From contig VJWM01000273.1 of NCBI GenBank assembly GCA_010909165.1, positions 81,848 to 145,847 of the forward strand: a stretch of DNA of 64,000 bases. Reading direction: 5' to 3'. Source of the stretch: Anthoceros angustus (lineage: Eukaryota; Streptophyta; Anthocerotopsida; Anthocerotales; Anthocerotaceae). Position 1 is the stretch's first letter, and each line of letters starts with the position of its first letter. The position numbers and the translations under genes were made by a program. Below, in pieces: positions 11,926 to 24,780 of the stretch. The notes beneath the pieces were generated by a model. It was not told the DNA's origin. It worked only from the letters and a program-made list of their open reading frames with translations, and did no database searches.

Positions 11926-13400
11926 GTTTTGGGTGAATACACAACGATTTGCATAAACTCGCCAGTCGGTATCCTTGCACTAATACATCGCTTGAATACA
12001 TCGATCCGTTGCTCATGTAGTTGTCTTGTTCAGTGCAACCACCTCATTTCCGCCCATATCCATCCGCAGCATCAGCCACACTCATGCCTCAAGTCGAGCT
12101 CCATCCGCATCCACTAACCTCATCGCTTCCTGCACTAAGGGCGGTTCTTTACTTGACGGCTACATTTGAAGCTTGTGCCAATCGGACAACCTAAAGGTGA
12201 TCATGTCTATGTGCGTTCTTGCTGAAATTCTGATTCTTCCACACCCTTCCTTATCTCAGCTTGCTTATGGCGCCATATATTTCGGGATCGTCTGGAGTTT
12301 CAAGAACTCGCCTTTTCCATGTATTCTACAACTCGACAACTGCCGTCACTTTGTAAATGACGGCAATACGGGCGTGGTGTCTTGCCAATAAACACGGCTT
12401 TGATAAACGGCAAGGTGAGGCTAAACAATGCTTAGTGTCAAATGTCTGCTCAAAGTCCAATGCCCTGGTTTCAGCTTGAAACGGCCATCCAACAACACCG
12501 AATTTTCCGCCTCCACCAATGAAATGCTAGTTAACCCGTTTTCGATGTCCATACGATGCGGGCGGCATGCTAACATCGGTGGAATACTGCGCACGCTGGC
12601 GGCATGTGACGCGTGCTATGTGGCGGCATCGCGGCTAGATGCTCGCGACGCTGCCTTGCACACGCTCGGCCCCAGACTAAGATGCGAGGATCTGGCAAAG
12701 ATGTTTACGCGGCAAAATGTACAATCGATGTATCAAACACGTACTAAACTCCTATGCCTTCAAATATTAATGAATGAAAGCAACTCTTTAAATGGTCGAT
12801 ATCAAGGTAACCACTTGTCATTTTCCTAGTTTAAAGTTCAAACGATGAAACCGTAATCAAAACAATACTTATGTAAAGCCTACCATAGGAGCATAGAGCC
12901 ACAAACAACAATAGTTGGCGGTTAGACAATCATGTTCCACCCATGGGATCCGGATATAGACCGAGATTCAAATCCCTCTCGAAATACGAAAGATAGTTGA
13001 GAAAGCTCATTTTGTCACATGCCTATTTGGAAAGTTGAGAGGCATATATCTCAATGTATGTTCTCCGCCTCGCAGCACACTATGTTCACATCCATGGACA
13101 AACAAGATCAGAACTCCTTTGCCAAGAAACTGCCTAACCGAGAAAATTAAAAAGTAAAACTTTTCGACACCATGTACTAGATTATAGGATTGAGAATTGT
13201 CTATCACAATGACCCTTTAATGCTTGCAGTGTGATATAAAGAAGAATCTAAGATCAACCGCTCAATTAGAGTTGGAGACAATGACTTTGGTCGAGGTTCA
13301 ACATCAAATCTCGATCTACCGATATTGAGGTATTTTAACAAATAATCCTGCCATTAATAGTTGCATGTATAATTATAATAAAAATATTTATTAATCTTTT
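11926..13400. other. Unassigned sequence before possible exons
   Basis: I see no recognised protein, RNA gene or repeat here. Base composition falls from mixed to AT-rich near 13,000, where intron-like T-rich stretches begin. The open frame at 12,428-12,829 plus shows no family features. Confidence 0.4.
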
Positions 13401-13405
13401 TACAG

Positions 13406-14379
13406 GTGTCAGTAGAACAAGATGCTAAGGAAAAAAAGGAAAAATAGAAGTAATGGATTTATAAAATCGACAAACAAATTATCTCTCATCAGTTGGTTAA
13501 AGTCATAATTTGGCTATTTGCATTTGATTTTAGCAACTTAAACTAATTGCTGTATTTCCAAAGCGTAAAAGAGAAAATAGATGAGTTCAAGATAATGCAC
13601 CAACGTATGGCCCGTCGAGGAATTTGCTTGATTATGGAAAATGGATGAATAACTTCCAATATCCACAAGTATTCCAAGATTTCAAACATAATATGTTCCC
13701 ATTTGGGAACATAGTCTTAAAGATCCAGCAGCCAATCCTCAATGAAGATGGGTCTACACCAACACTACAACAAAGACATGGAGATACAAAGAAGTAAGAT
13801 TCTTGGATTAATTGGTTTGTGTGAAGTAATACTATTAATACCTTGTATTTTGGTAATGTAGAGATATCGGAAGCCATCGAAAATAAGGAGCTGAAAACTA
13901 CAGACTTGTTGTCCCTCATGGAAGATCCAGAAACAACAAAAAACATTCAAAAGGTCTGTTTATATTAAGATTTCCTGTATATAAAAATATCGAAATTCTG
14001 AAGTTGGTGTCTCTTTGCAGAACGTACAATCACATTTCCGCAATGTGGAAAATCTTCACAGCCATTGCTTAACATTAGTCAGAAAGGTATTTACCGAGCA
14101 AGATCTACTTCGACTTGAAATGAGGTAAAATATTAACCTTTTTACCTTTTTTGTAGCTATCAAAGAATCAAAAGGAGTTGTTTGCCGCTTTGAGGTTAGT
14201 ATATAAGATTTTGAATAGTTATATTCAATTTGCACAATTTCTTACATTGTAATTGCCTGAAAATATTCGCTTGACGAGATACAAATGATAAACTTTCTAT
14301 CCTGCCGATAATGAGCAGAGGAAGAAACCTCAAGACCGTGCACATCCAAAATCACCGTGTACACCCTTCAACTCCGTAG
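13406..14379 (+). CDS. Possible multi-exon gene of unknown function
   Basis: Short open blocks in an AT-rich setting sit between good splice signals. Exon 14,021-14,086 follows a ctctttgcag acceptor, precedes a GTATTT donor, and reads exactly 22 codons. Exon 14,157-14,194 follows ttttttgtag and ends at GTTAGT. Exon 13,862-13,953 feeds in frame into 14,021. A last block from 14,319 would stop at TAG 14,377-14,379. Upstream, 13,565-13,793 ends at a GTAAGA donor but needs one frameshift near 13,645. A possible exon start is at 13,406. The joined small exons read as a polar helical segment (ISEAIENKELK.., then NVQSHFRNVENLHSHC). I do not recognise the family. It could be a decayed cellular gene or a spliced transposon gene. 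Confidence 0.4.
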
Positions 14380-14649
14380 AATATACCTAGGAAGTATGTC
14401 ATAAGTCCGTAGAAACTTTAAAAAGTACTGTAAACGGTGGAAAATAGCTCGAACACTTTAATGTGCGAAAGTCAAAACCCGATAGTTGTTTTACTTGAAA
14501 GAGAGAGAAAAGGAGTTGTGTCGGGTGCATAGGGCAACACTTAGTGCGTGACAGACGGCTATCGCTCTCAGCCGAGGCGCACACTCCTGTAGCTCCCGCC
14601 CTTACGCTGAAGACGGGCTTGGCGCAAAAGAAATTGTGGGAGGGATCCC

Positions 14650-15660
14650 GGCTCCTTAGATGCACCTCTAGCGCCACACTTATCCCACCGCTGCTTAGAC
14701 GCTGGGTTTCGGCCCCATGAGACTTGTGGAACTACAATCTTGAGAAATCATACCACCAGTACACACACTCACCTTCTCTAAACAAGCAAGGCGCCTCTCA
14801 CGCTCCTCTACAGTACCGCATCGCTCAGAACTCACCAAACCTCAACCTACAACGACACCACACAATTGCAGGTCACGTCTTAACAGCAAGGTGTCTATCA
14901 CGGGCGCCCAGGGACCCCCTGACCCACACCGCAACTTCGTCCCTACTCCTAAGACACTCTTCTCCACACAGGGAGCGCCCTCTTACTTGCAGATTTGGGA
15001 TTCGTCCCTTAGGCTCTGCCTGTGGCCTTCCGTTTTTCCTACACTCTAATCCTCCTCACAACTCTCTCAATCAACAACGCCCTCTTCTTCTCTACTCATC
15101 TACCCTTCCTTCCTCCACAATCTCCTACTCTAACACCAATTGCTGGCTCATTAATTCCAACTCGCCCTTACGACAATCCTGGGTCCGTCCGGAAATTAAC
15201 GAGTTCTTCCTTGGGCTATGTGGTTTGTACCAGACGAGAACCTGTGGAGTCTTTCCGTAGTCTACCCTCAAGCCGAGAGTTCCTTGAGCATCGCCACACA
15301 CTCAAAGCAAAACAATTCACACAAAGAACCATTCACAAGGGGAGCTAGGGGCGCCTGCAAAGAGCAAGCCCTCCACCCACTCCGACCGCGCGTTCTCCTC
15401 TCTACCTGGCTTTTTGCAGAAATTCTGCACACAAAGTGAAGGACTGGAGGATGGGAGCGCAAGACACGATAATTTTACTTCACAAGCTCCCTCCTTTTAT
15501 AGGGAGGTCCTCATACAGCCTCGGCGCGCCTCCGGCACTCACTCCTTATTTTAGTGTATCCTATTGCGACTTTTTAAGTTCGACATCCAAGCATCTTGGG
15601 TAAAATTCTATTCTAGCAAATTCACCTATGTGAGCCTTAATGGCTCCTCAACATTCCTAT
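14650..15660 (-). repeat. LTR-C family unit, 3' LTR of gag-like copy A
   Basis: This is the reverse-complement relative of the LTR at 54,500-55,595. In minus orientation a TATAAAAG motif lies at 15,494-15,501, and the shared gataagtg...ctagaggtgcat end lies near 14,650-14,700. It follows copy A's gag-like coding region on the same strand, as a 3' LTR should. No primer binding site is seen beyond it. Exact ends are uncertain by tens of bases. Confidence 0.6.
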
Positions 15661-16979
15661 CTAGCTAGTCAACACACTTCATGACAAGCATTAATGCTGT
15701 CCTCCTCTAAAGAAAAGTCTTCCAAGTGGCATCTTGTCCCATGTCTTCAAGCTAATTTAAGGACTTCTTATGAATCCCTTCCTTATCTTGATGCCTATCT
15801 TGAGTTCCTTCCTCCAATAAAATAGCCCGGCTCTCTTAGCCACCGGCTCATCCTCGCCTCCTCTTCCTCTCACTTGTGGAGCAAGTGAGCCTTGCTCCCC
15901 TGCACCCATGTTAGGAGGTTGGTCTTCTCCTTGTGATTCTTGCTCCATTCTGCAAGATCAACCCCTCTTCCTTCTTTTCCCGCAAGGGCCAAGGTACGCC
16001 TCCCTCACAAATCCATGCTAGCAGCCTTTGAATCCGCTTCTTCCGGCCCTCCTACCATGGTAGGACCTTCTCCTACGGTAGGAGTCCCTCACCAGGGAAC
16101 TCCTCCTACCACGGTAGGAGTTCCTACCGGGTTTTCTTCTTCCTTACCCCTTCCGGGTGATTCTCTCCACTGCAGCTTCCGCTTCACTTGCTTCTCCACA
16201 GTGCGAAGTTTCTTCACCGTTGCTTGGGACACTCTCCAAGTCTAAGGCTTCCGGTTGGACTTGCATGAGGGCCTCCCTATCATCGTCATGAGGTCCCAAC
16301 ATCCTCCTCTCAGAAGTCGCAACAACTCGTTAGTGGCCTTGAGCACCTTGTTGTGAAGATGGGCTGCAAATCGTTGTTGTGCCATCTCCAATTCGTAATC
16401 CTCAAGCCATACTCCATGCTCACACTTGCTTTTGTAAGCATCTCGCTCAAGGCCAGCTCACCGCCTTGACATGGAGAGCCACATTCTCCTCTCATTCTGC
16501 AGTTGGCGGATCAATCTCTCAGGGCATAATCACCAAATCTTCCCTCACCGCCAACATATGCCGCACCACCGCCTCATGACCTTTCTCCTTTGCCATTTCT
16601 TCCTCCAACTCCCCTATCCTCCTAGGGAGTTGTGCATTCTCCGTTTTGGACTGCTTCCATTTCCAATCTTTGGACAAAATGTGTCCGTTCTTCCAGCTCT
16701 TCTTCCTTCAATTCCAGCCTCATGGATTTCTCCCAGCTCCTTTTCCATGTCACTAATCTTCACACTGTGGCTATGACCCGCTCATGTGCGCCTACTTGCC
16801 TTTGTCCCCTCATTTGCTGCAGAGATTGCTCGTCTTGACCTTCCTCCATTAGCAGCACTTGCTTGTCTTCCGCCTTCTTTTCCCATGTGCGCACCATGTG
16901 AGCAAGTTGCTCCACCTTCTCCTCTCGAGCTGCCAATTGCTTGGTAAGAGCCTTGTTCTCTCGAATATGATTGTTTGTT
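15661..16979 (-). pseudogene. Gag-like protein, copy A, 3' part
   Basis: Read on the minus strand, this gives the coiled-coil part (VEQLAHMVRTWEKKAEDKQV near 16,900), then a Glu/Lys-rich helical stretch, then the palindrome-encoded PTMVG/PTTVG repeats (about 16,128-16,051), then a short hydrophilic tail before the LTR. It is broken by frameshifts. At 16,979 the sequence stops abruptly: its continuation in copies B and C is found here only at 26,032, after a 9-kb insertion. The same order is seen, undisturbed at this point, at 53,180-54,500 (plus). Confidence 0.6.
16051..16130. repeat. CCTACCnnGGTAGG palindrome cluster in copy A
   Basis: Perfect or near-perfect palindromes lie at 16,051-16,064 (cctaccatggtagg), 16,072-16,082 (cctacggtagg) and 16,105-16,118 (cctaccacggtagg). 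Because they are palindromes they read much the same on both strands. In the gag-like frame they give Pro-Thr-x-Val-Gly repeats. Confidence 0.8.
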
Positions 16980-17344
16980 GAAGGGGGTGAATATCCAACC
17001 CTCCTCGTTGAACGAAACCTCCTTCACTAATAACACATGGTTCCCAAAACCGTGTTTTTGATTTGGTGTCCCATACCATGGACAATGATTCCTACTGAAT
17101 GCTTTGTGAAACAACAAAACCGAGGAAGGGTCAAGGGCGCTGGCGGCCGCCTTAGTGGTCAAAAGTAGTTTGTTTTGTGCGATGATCCATTTCCACATTG
17201 ACAAAAGGCCTAGTAATAACACAACAAAACTAGGTATGGGTACGTCGTCTGCAAGCGGTTGGAGACCATCCGCTTTTAGGTTCCGCCAAAATTGACCACT
17301 AACGGACAATAGTTCACAACTACAAACGCCTACACGCGCTAACT

Positions 17345-20300
17345 GACTCAACCGGTGCTTGCTGACACCGAATCATAAACCAAGTTCAGATCCGCTCAAG
17401 TTCTTCCTCATCGAAAGTGTCGACTTCAACCAAAGCCCTCGAGTCCTCGTTCCCATCCGTGTCTTCATCATTACCATCGCCCCGATCGCCAAACGTTCTC
17501 GAGTGTTTGTTGGCCAGCCTCCAACAAATCGCCCGCTCTTATTCCGACGGCACTCAAAGAAACCACTTGTGCTTTCAAGGAGTCCTTCTCACGATGCAAA
17601 CCTCCTTTGCCTGTAATCGTGCAAGTCCTCTCCTGGGCTTCAAAATTCAACTCCTCAAGCGCATCCGGAGCACCTCAAATCCATGAATTCTTTGTGAAAT
17701 ATAACTCGCACATCTCAAGTCACCTCGATGGCGATACAACTCCTTCCCCGCAAGTAACGCAATAGTTGTGCCGCTCCGAGCATGCATCCAACCCAATCTC
17801 CTCTTTGGAGAAGGTTGTAATAAGTCTCGTCATCAACCCTAGTGGTCTCGGGCGGACCACCAACTTGTCATGTGACATGTAAACTGTTTTTGACAATCGT
17901 GGTGAGCAATGAGACCTTCCATTGTTGAATGTTCCATGCATAGCATTTGGTAGCATTGCATCCCCTTTGTGCTCCCATCCTTGGACCCCATCCGATAGTT
18001 ATGTATTCCAGTCTCAAATCCACCCTCATTGTTCATGTTTGTCTTGTCCCATACGAACGACACCAAGCCCCTTTCTGCTCCACTTTCGCATTGATTCTCG
18101 TATGTGCCTCCACTCCATGCATCACAATCATCCTCAGTTCATCGCTAGTGGTCTTCTCAAAAGCTTTGGAAGAGAATCCATCATTGCTTATCCACCCTCT
18201 TGTCCATAGGTCCAATGTTAAAACCTCGGGGCACATCCATGACGAGAAGTGTGTATTGCCTTGCCCTGAGAAAACCACGCATATCTTGTACATCACGACT
18301 TTCGATTTGGTATTGTACGGCTCTCTGATTGATGTGAAAACCTCAAGACCTTCCTCCGGTCCTTGTCCGCTAATGCACGTCTTCAAGCCCTTTCCAATTG
18401 TTTATCTCGAAAATAAAATGGAAGTCACTGAGTTTTGTGACGATGTCTTTCAATTGCTGAAAACGTACGTTAGTCATTAGGGAGAGGCGCCCGGCCGCCC
18501 TCATTTTCGCGTTGGATTGAAGGCGCTGGCGGCCCTACAAACCCATATATCTGAGTGAGGCGCGAATGATCAAACATATGGGGACGGGCGAGGGCGCCGG
18601 CCGCCCGCATCACCCCCATCCCTGTTCAATATGACGAAACGATGCGGACATACCTTTCCGGAGAAGGTGTTGGAATCGAGCTAGCATATTGTCCGTAGAG
18701 AATGTAAAGGATACTCCTCGCACCTCTTCAAATGACGAGAGATGCTTCACCATTGCTACTTGTATGATATGAAATTTTTTCCAGCATGTGATCTCTTCCT
18801 CCATCCCCTTCGGATCTATCCCTTAACACCTTCTGGCGCTTATCGATTTTGGCCACACTCTCAACCGGTATTCCACGAAAAGATTTCGGCTTGGCCAACA
18901 TGTCTCTAGGCTTGACACACTATCAACTGCCGGTCATCCGCCAGCTTGCGCTTCCTTTCTTGCTTGTCCTCAGAACGTGTTTCTTCCGCTCGAAGCTCTC
19001 GCCTTCCCATTTGGAAAAATCTTGTCCACATTCTCCCACACCTTCCCATCCCGCTTAGCAATACAGAATGTGGGTCCGATTGTCCACTTTGTTCGCTTGT
19101 ACACGCCCTCCCGCCCTTCATCGCCTTCAATCAAACCTAGGACTTTGTACACAGTATTTCCGTGACATGGTCATTTGCACTTCTTCCCTCTTTGCGATGA
19201 TCAACTCGTCCCTTAAATACGACTTGCTCTATAAAGTTCATCTTCTTTCTTCGGACATCATATTGTGATCTGCAAGCACCCGCATCTCATGCAAGAAGCC
19301 CACAATACACATGTGCTTCAACATATTGGAACCGCTTCTTTCCGGGTGAGATATCGATAAGTGCTTCATAGCTGCGTAGGTGTGGTTACCACCAAGAACT
19401 CCCATGACATACTTCTTTGCACGCCATTTCCTTGCTCGATCGACACTCGCTCGGATCAATCATACACAAAAGAACTCCTCCTCTATCCGCCTTTCGCTAT
19501 AACACGGGCAAGATAGTTTGCCCAAGCCTCATCAACCCTCCGGATCTGCTGAGTAACATGCGCCGCCACCTCAAGTTCTCCAACTTCACTAACCTTTTCT
19601 GCACCACCTTCGGTATGCGAATCCCTTAAGCGAGTCAATGGATCGCATCCCTCATAGCCTCTTCCAACCTTTCCTCGTCGGTTTGAATATGAACGTGGTT
19701 ATGTCCCCTCCCATGGCATCTTCTCTTCCACCCTTCTTTGCCTTTTGGTTTTCCTTCCCACCTCCGTCCCCTGTGTGCGCCGCACTTCCCTTGCGCCGCC
19801 ACTCGAGGTCACACCGTTCGGGCATGAAGGTTGAGGAGCGCCGCCGGCGCCTCCTCTTCGCCCATACCCACATCCCCGCATCCGCCATGTCCTTTTCTCC
19901 AGGGGACGAACCGCTCGACCCGACGCCGCTCTTGCCTGGTGGTGGGAGGATCAGCCGGGCCGGCCGGCCCCAAACCACCGCACCTTTTGAATCTTATAAA
20001 CCCCCGGATCCGCGTTGGCGCTCTTGGGAACTGAAGATGACTAGGGCGCCGGCAGCGCCCCGCGCATCCGGGTCATATTGCATGGTGGGAACCATAAGGA
20101 GTCGAGTTAGAAGATTGGGAAGGTCCTCAAGATCTGTCTGATCGTGCCTGATCCTTCATGTCAATGCGCTTGACCAACTGGTAAAGCCCCATCTTCCTCG
20201 TCTGATGGGCCAAGCTCACTCTCCTCATGATCTTCTTCCATACCTTCCACCACATCACCATTCTCTGTATGGAGGCTTGGGCTCGACGCATAGACATTTC

Positions 20301-21109
20301 CCTCTTGTGGGCCCTCATAGTTTGTGTAATCTTTTCGCAGATAGCTCGTATGAGTGCCCTCGCAACTAGTGGTGCCTGGAAGATGGTAGGAAAAACATAT
20401 CCACAATGTCGACTCTCACATGTGAAGAAATGCGAAGGAATGCGATTCCGGGCAATACTGCCTCCCGCATGGAATCGCGGAAATCTTCAACAAGGCCACG
20501 AGGTGCACACTTCTTCCAGTGAAACCCTTTCGGCTAAGAACAAGAGACTTGTATAAACGCGGATCTGGGAAACTTCCTCATCTTGGTATGCCTTTGTGGT
20601 GCACAAAAAGTGAACTCGCTCCCTTCATTGAAGTCCAAAGTAGCCCAAACAACCCACCGCTCTTGCTCTCTCGATTTGGCGAGCCCCCTATATCCCATGA
20701 TCCACAACTTCAACAAAGGGGTCCATGGCGCAAGAGGTGGATCCCACAAGCATCCTCCTTCTCCACAACCACAACATTGTCGAGCCTGAGACACGCTGAT
20801 ATGGACAGCCTCATAGGTGGGATGGAATCGGATGAATAGGTTGCCGCTCTTACCAACCTTCGTCCCTTGCTCTCCGAACCAGTGGAACTGATTTTGGCGG
20901 AGGATGCGCCGCTGCGATTTTGCTCAGAAGAATGCTGCCCCTCCGTTGGAGCATGGGATGGCAAGATGTCTCCGGCGACTGGATGGAGGTGCCTCCGATG
21001 TCCGCGTGGGCGGTGCGCTCCCTCGCCTTTGAGCCTCCTCGGCCTTCTCACGCATGGCGGGGGTCATATTCCTCAAAGGCTGGTCCTTCTTGCTCCCGCC
21101 GCTTGCCAT
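17345..21109 (-). pseudogene. ParB-like plus N6/N4-type DNA methyltransferase protein (decayed)
   Basis: The minus strand opens with ATG at 21,109 (MASGGSKKDQPLRNMTPAM), an acidic linker near 20,160-20,400, then a ParB-like segment around 19,250-19,460 (VMGVLGGNHTYAAMKHL; ...VLADHNM). A methyltransferase domain follows at about 18,480-17,700: LLVMDVPRGFNIGPMDK in the place of the DPPY motif, then WDKTNMNNEGG, RPLGLMTRLITTFSKE, and a frameshifted DACS-(x)-SGTT glycine loop. This order, catalytic motif before the SAM-binding motif, is that of beta-class amino-methyltransferases. Several frameshifts and stops and the altered DPPY (DVPR) suggest an inactive copy; introns may explain some breaks. 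The family would bind DNA and methylate adenine or cytosine amino groups, but that is inference. A head-to-head partner begins at about 22,230. Confidence 0.65.
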
Positions 21110-22226
21110 CTTCATCTCTAATTCAAGGCAACCCCACTCCGTAATCACAAAGAGATGCACAACAGTGACCGCTAACTCACTGCTCAAGATCGCCCGCCTC
21201 AAGAGCTTACCGCGGCTTGCTCTCGAAAGTTGCGCCCAACCCGAGCTTGGCTTCTAGGGCGGGCGAGCGCGGCGCCTCACTCCCAAAGATGCGATACGCG
21301 GTGGTGCGCTCGAGAAGCGCACACTGAGGTGTGCGCCGAAATCGACATGAACTACTGTCCTGGCCTTGCAACGAGCTTAAGTTCAAAAGAGGAGGCCTTA
21401 ACGAGAAGGCGTGTAAAAGTAGGGTTTTCTTCCATAACCCCAAATGGTTTTCATAAGTGTTTCTCAAAATAACCCTACCTTAAACTCAATTTTGACGAGC
21501 TTACTATTTTAGACCCGCCCGCCATCAACTTTTCGCCAGTGGCTGCAATTATGCTTGGATTTTCCACATATCGTGCATCACCAACCACTTCATTGTCCGC
21601 ACTTATTTCGAGGCAATCCCATCAACCTCTTAGGCGGTGGCACTGGGATGCGAGGGCCCCCGACGCCATAGCAAAGCCGGAGGGAGGCTTCGATATCCGC
21701 TAGCCACTACCGGTGCTCGCAAAGTCTTGTGCTTTCCTTCCTTGCGCATTGATGCGGATGTTGCATTTGACGACACGCAGGAGATGAGGTTGGTCTTGTT
21801 TCGCCATTGTCTTTTCCCCGCATACCATTCATGATACAAGATGCAACTTGTAACCATGCCTGCGGGGCGCAGGAGGTTCAAGTGGAGGACCCGGGCCTCG
21901 CAATTCCAAAGAAATGGAGACATGGTCCGCAGAGGAAGAGGCTCGCTATCTTGAACGCCTCCAAGTTCACATATTCGGTGCAATACCCACGGAGTCCTCC
22001 ACATGAAGGTTTGTTGTGGTTACCAGCTTTTCCCACTTTTGGAAGAGGCTAGCTTGTTAAGTCCGTGTTCGCACCGCCCATGTAGGCTCTAACGAGGCGT
22101 CGACACTTGGCGCCAAAACATGCCGCGGGTGCCTCACCCCGCTGGAATTTGCATCTACCAGCCCATTGAGGGAGCCCATCTACACGCCTCCCGGATCCAA
22201 TTCGAGTCCTCATCCCTCAACTGCGT
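21110..22226. other. Divergent intergenic region of the 9-kb insertion
   Basis: About 1.1 kb between the start of the minus-strand methyltransferase gene and the plus-strand DUF7869 gene. Short open frames on both strands show no recognised domain. It would have to contain both promoters if the two genes form one unit. No convincing TATA pair is visible. Confidence 0.4.
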
Positions 22227-24780
22227 GTGGATGGACCACCTGTTGCACGCAGGGGATTGTTTGATGGTGGTCACGGTAGAAGACCTCCCCGGCGTGAGCA
22301 CGAACCCTCCGAGGATGAAGATGAACGACCACTTGACACCGCACCGCGCGGCTGCTTCCATCCCAAGCCGCTGGGTGAGACTTTGACAGCGTCAAGCGAG
22401 CAAAGCATTGCACCTCAACGGAGACGCGCTGGTGTCACATTGAAGAAAAGTGAAGGAGAGGTAGTGACGGCGGATTGAAAACCATGTTGCAATCAAATGT
22501 GCTTGGTGACAAAAGAAAAGTTTTGGAGCAGAGTACCGATTCCTAAGGATGGGCAGCAAGAGACATTTCTAGAGTCCTTGGTTCAAGAGAGAGGGGATGT
22601 GAAAGTATGCACACATTTTGGGGTCCATTCAAGGCTTGAAGGCATTTAGAAGAGTATATTGCATAGGCACTGATATGAGGAATCAAGAGCGAATCATTTA
22701 ATGCCCGTGGATGGTTTCGTGCCTAACCCCAAACCACGCCTTCTTATGCTTGGGAGCGATATCCTCGGATGGATAAGACATTTCTAATGATCGAGGCAGA
22801 ACGTGGAGGTCTTCAACCTTCCGACATACACAAGGTTGGAAATATGGAGTATGTACGCGAATGCGAAACCTCCGGGATCCTCTATGTGAAATATCCATGG
22901 TTCTTGAAGTTATGGAAAAGCAACTTCCCAAGAGTGAAAATACCAAAATCCAAGGTTTTCCACGTCACTCTGCGCAGTCTGAAGAGCATTAGGAACAACC
23001 ACAACCGATCAAGGTAATTGTTACCACTTTCGGCAGTTGACATGCATGGAACTTATGGAAATGGTTTTCTTGAGTGGGGAATGGTTGTTTTGAACTCGAG
23101 GCTTTATGGGCAAGATCCCTATAACCGGGTCACTGATCTTTGTATGATGGGATGGTGCGCCACCACCGTCAGTCCCACATATGCAAAACCCTTGGGATGA
23201 AACCCCGAGAGGCCCTGTACATGTGGTGGGACGCCGCCGGCCCTGGAGGAACCCTCGGTTGAAGAGCCCCTCGGAGACGCGCCGGCCGGCGCCCACCTGT
23301 GTGCTTTAACGGCACCATAGGTTCCTCCGAGGGATACCAACTGCCAACGCCCACATGGCGAAGACCATAGGGTCACCCTACAATTTATACATGTGGTGGC
23401 ACGCCTCCATAACCAAAAGCATGGATTGTGGTTGCTCAGTACGCCACCCACAATTGATCGAAATGCGCTAGGACGGAACATGAAGGTTCTTCCTCCGTTG
23501 ATTTGGGGCGGACGCCGCCTGTGTAATCGTCCAAAGATAGGAGGGTCCTTCATATCTAATCGGATGTCTCTTCAAATGTACCGACGAGTGTGTATGTCAA
23601 AAGAAAAATATCAAGCGGCTTTAGATGCCCATCGTTTGCGGTTACATCGAGCGGTGAAGATGGCGAAACATGAGCAAGAGTTATGTAGAACCACATATGT
23701 ACCTTCTACTTTCAATCGATGGAATGGACCAAAAGAAGACGGAGATTCCCATCTACTTGATGGCCAAAGAACTTGGATGAGGAGTGATTCGTGTTCATGT
23801 GGTTGGGTGCATGATCCACAATTACACGTTTAAGGCAAGAGCTTACTTGCATTATGCGAACTTGAATGATGCCAATCACGATTACCATCATCCGATGTTA
23901 TTCATAACTACGAAGGAGTATTGCCGAAAGTGTTATATTTGCAATTGGACAACACTGCAGAGAACAAGAATCAAGCTTTGCATATCTCAACATGCTCGTG
24001 GACATGGGGACGTTTGAAAAGGTGAAAGTGGGGTTTTGTTGGTGGGGCATACGCATGATCAAATCGACCAAATGTTTTCATGCTTTTCAAAAGCTTAAAA
24101 CACAAGGAAGCTCACACTCTGACCGCTGTGAGATTTTGATTAGTGCGTACACTCCACCGGAGGTGAAGATATTGATCAAGTTCGGACTTCCTCATATGTT
24201 TGGCCCATAAGGCAAGGGAAGGTGGACACGCATACAAGGCGCATCAAAAAATTAAACAACCTCTCTTTCCGACCAATTCAAAATTACGAGAGAAGCCAAA
24301 GGTGACCGTGGGTTTGTATCGCATCGAGGCAAGATTCCACATCACCTATTGGGAGACAGAGGCCGGGTTGAGTTTTTGACATTCGTCGTTGGACAATAAC
24401 AGCTAACCGCCTCCGGTCAAGGGATAGAAAAGGAAAGTTGGCGACTTATCACCTACGGATGGTGTGGCTCATTTGAAGGAAGGTCTTCGGCCCTTAGGCC
24501 TTATGTGACATCGGAGGAATACAAATGGTGGGAAGCTCGGACCAACAAGAGATTCATTATTGTTCAAAACAACATTGGGCCTGGCCTCCTCCATCCTTGG
24601 AAGTGGTATTCGAGGTCCAAGTAGAAGTAAACCCCAACCTGCGACTTGATGAAGCTTTATTACGGGAGGCGTTGTTGAGGACCTTCCACAACGAGATATG
24701 TATTTGGGACGATACCAAAACTTGGAAAGACAAGGAGGGAATGACACGCTTTGAATGGTGATGTGTTGAAATAAATAAGG
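22227..24780 (+). pseudogene. DUF7869-type protein (decayed)
   Basis: The plus strand begins with an acidic N-terminal stretch (EPSEDEDERPLD near 22,300). It runs through a VKIPKSK..(C)..SLKSIRNN block (22,930-23,000) and a basic helix (LRLHRAVKMAKHEQEL near 23,640). It ends in the characteristic part: LQLDNTAENKNQ (about 23,938-23,975), then VGHTHDQIDQMFSCF (about 24,040-24,085). These motifs match what I know of the DUF7869 family, found in transposon-like eukaryotic genes and lying next to a putative metal- or nucleic-acid-binding core. Several frameshifts separate the blocks, so this copy is probably dead. Function is unknown; a transposase role is possible. It is transcribed away from the methyltransferase gene inside the same insertion. 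Confidence 0.65.

Noticed and set aside
17947-18480. 177-codon plus frame
   Set aside because: Antisense to the methyltransferase region, whose minus frames carry recognisable catalytic blocks.
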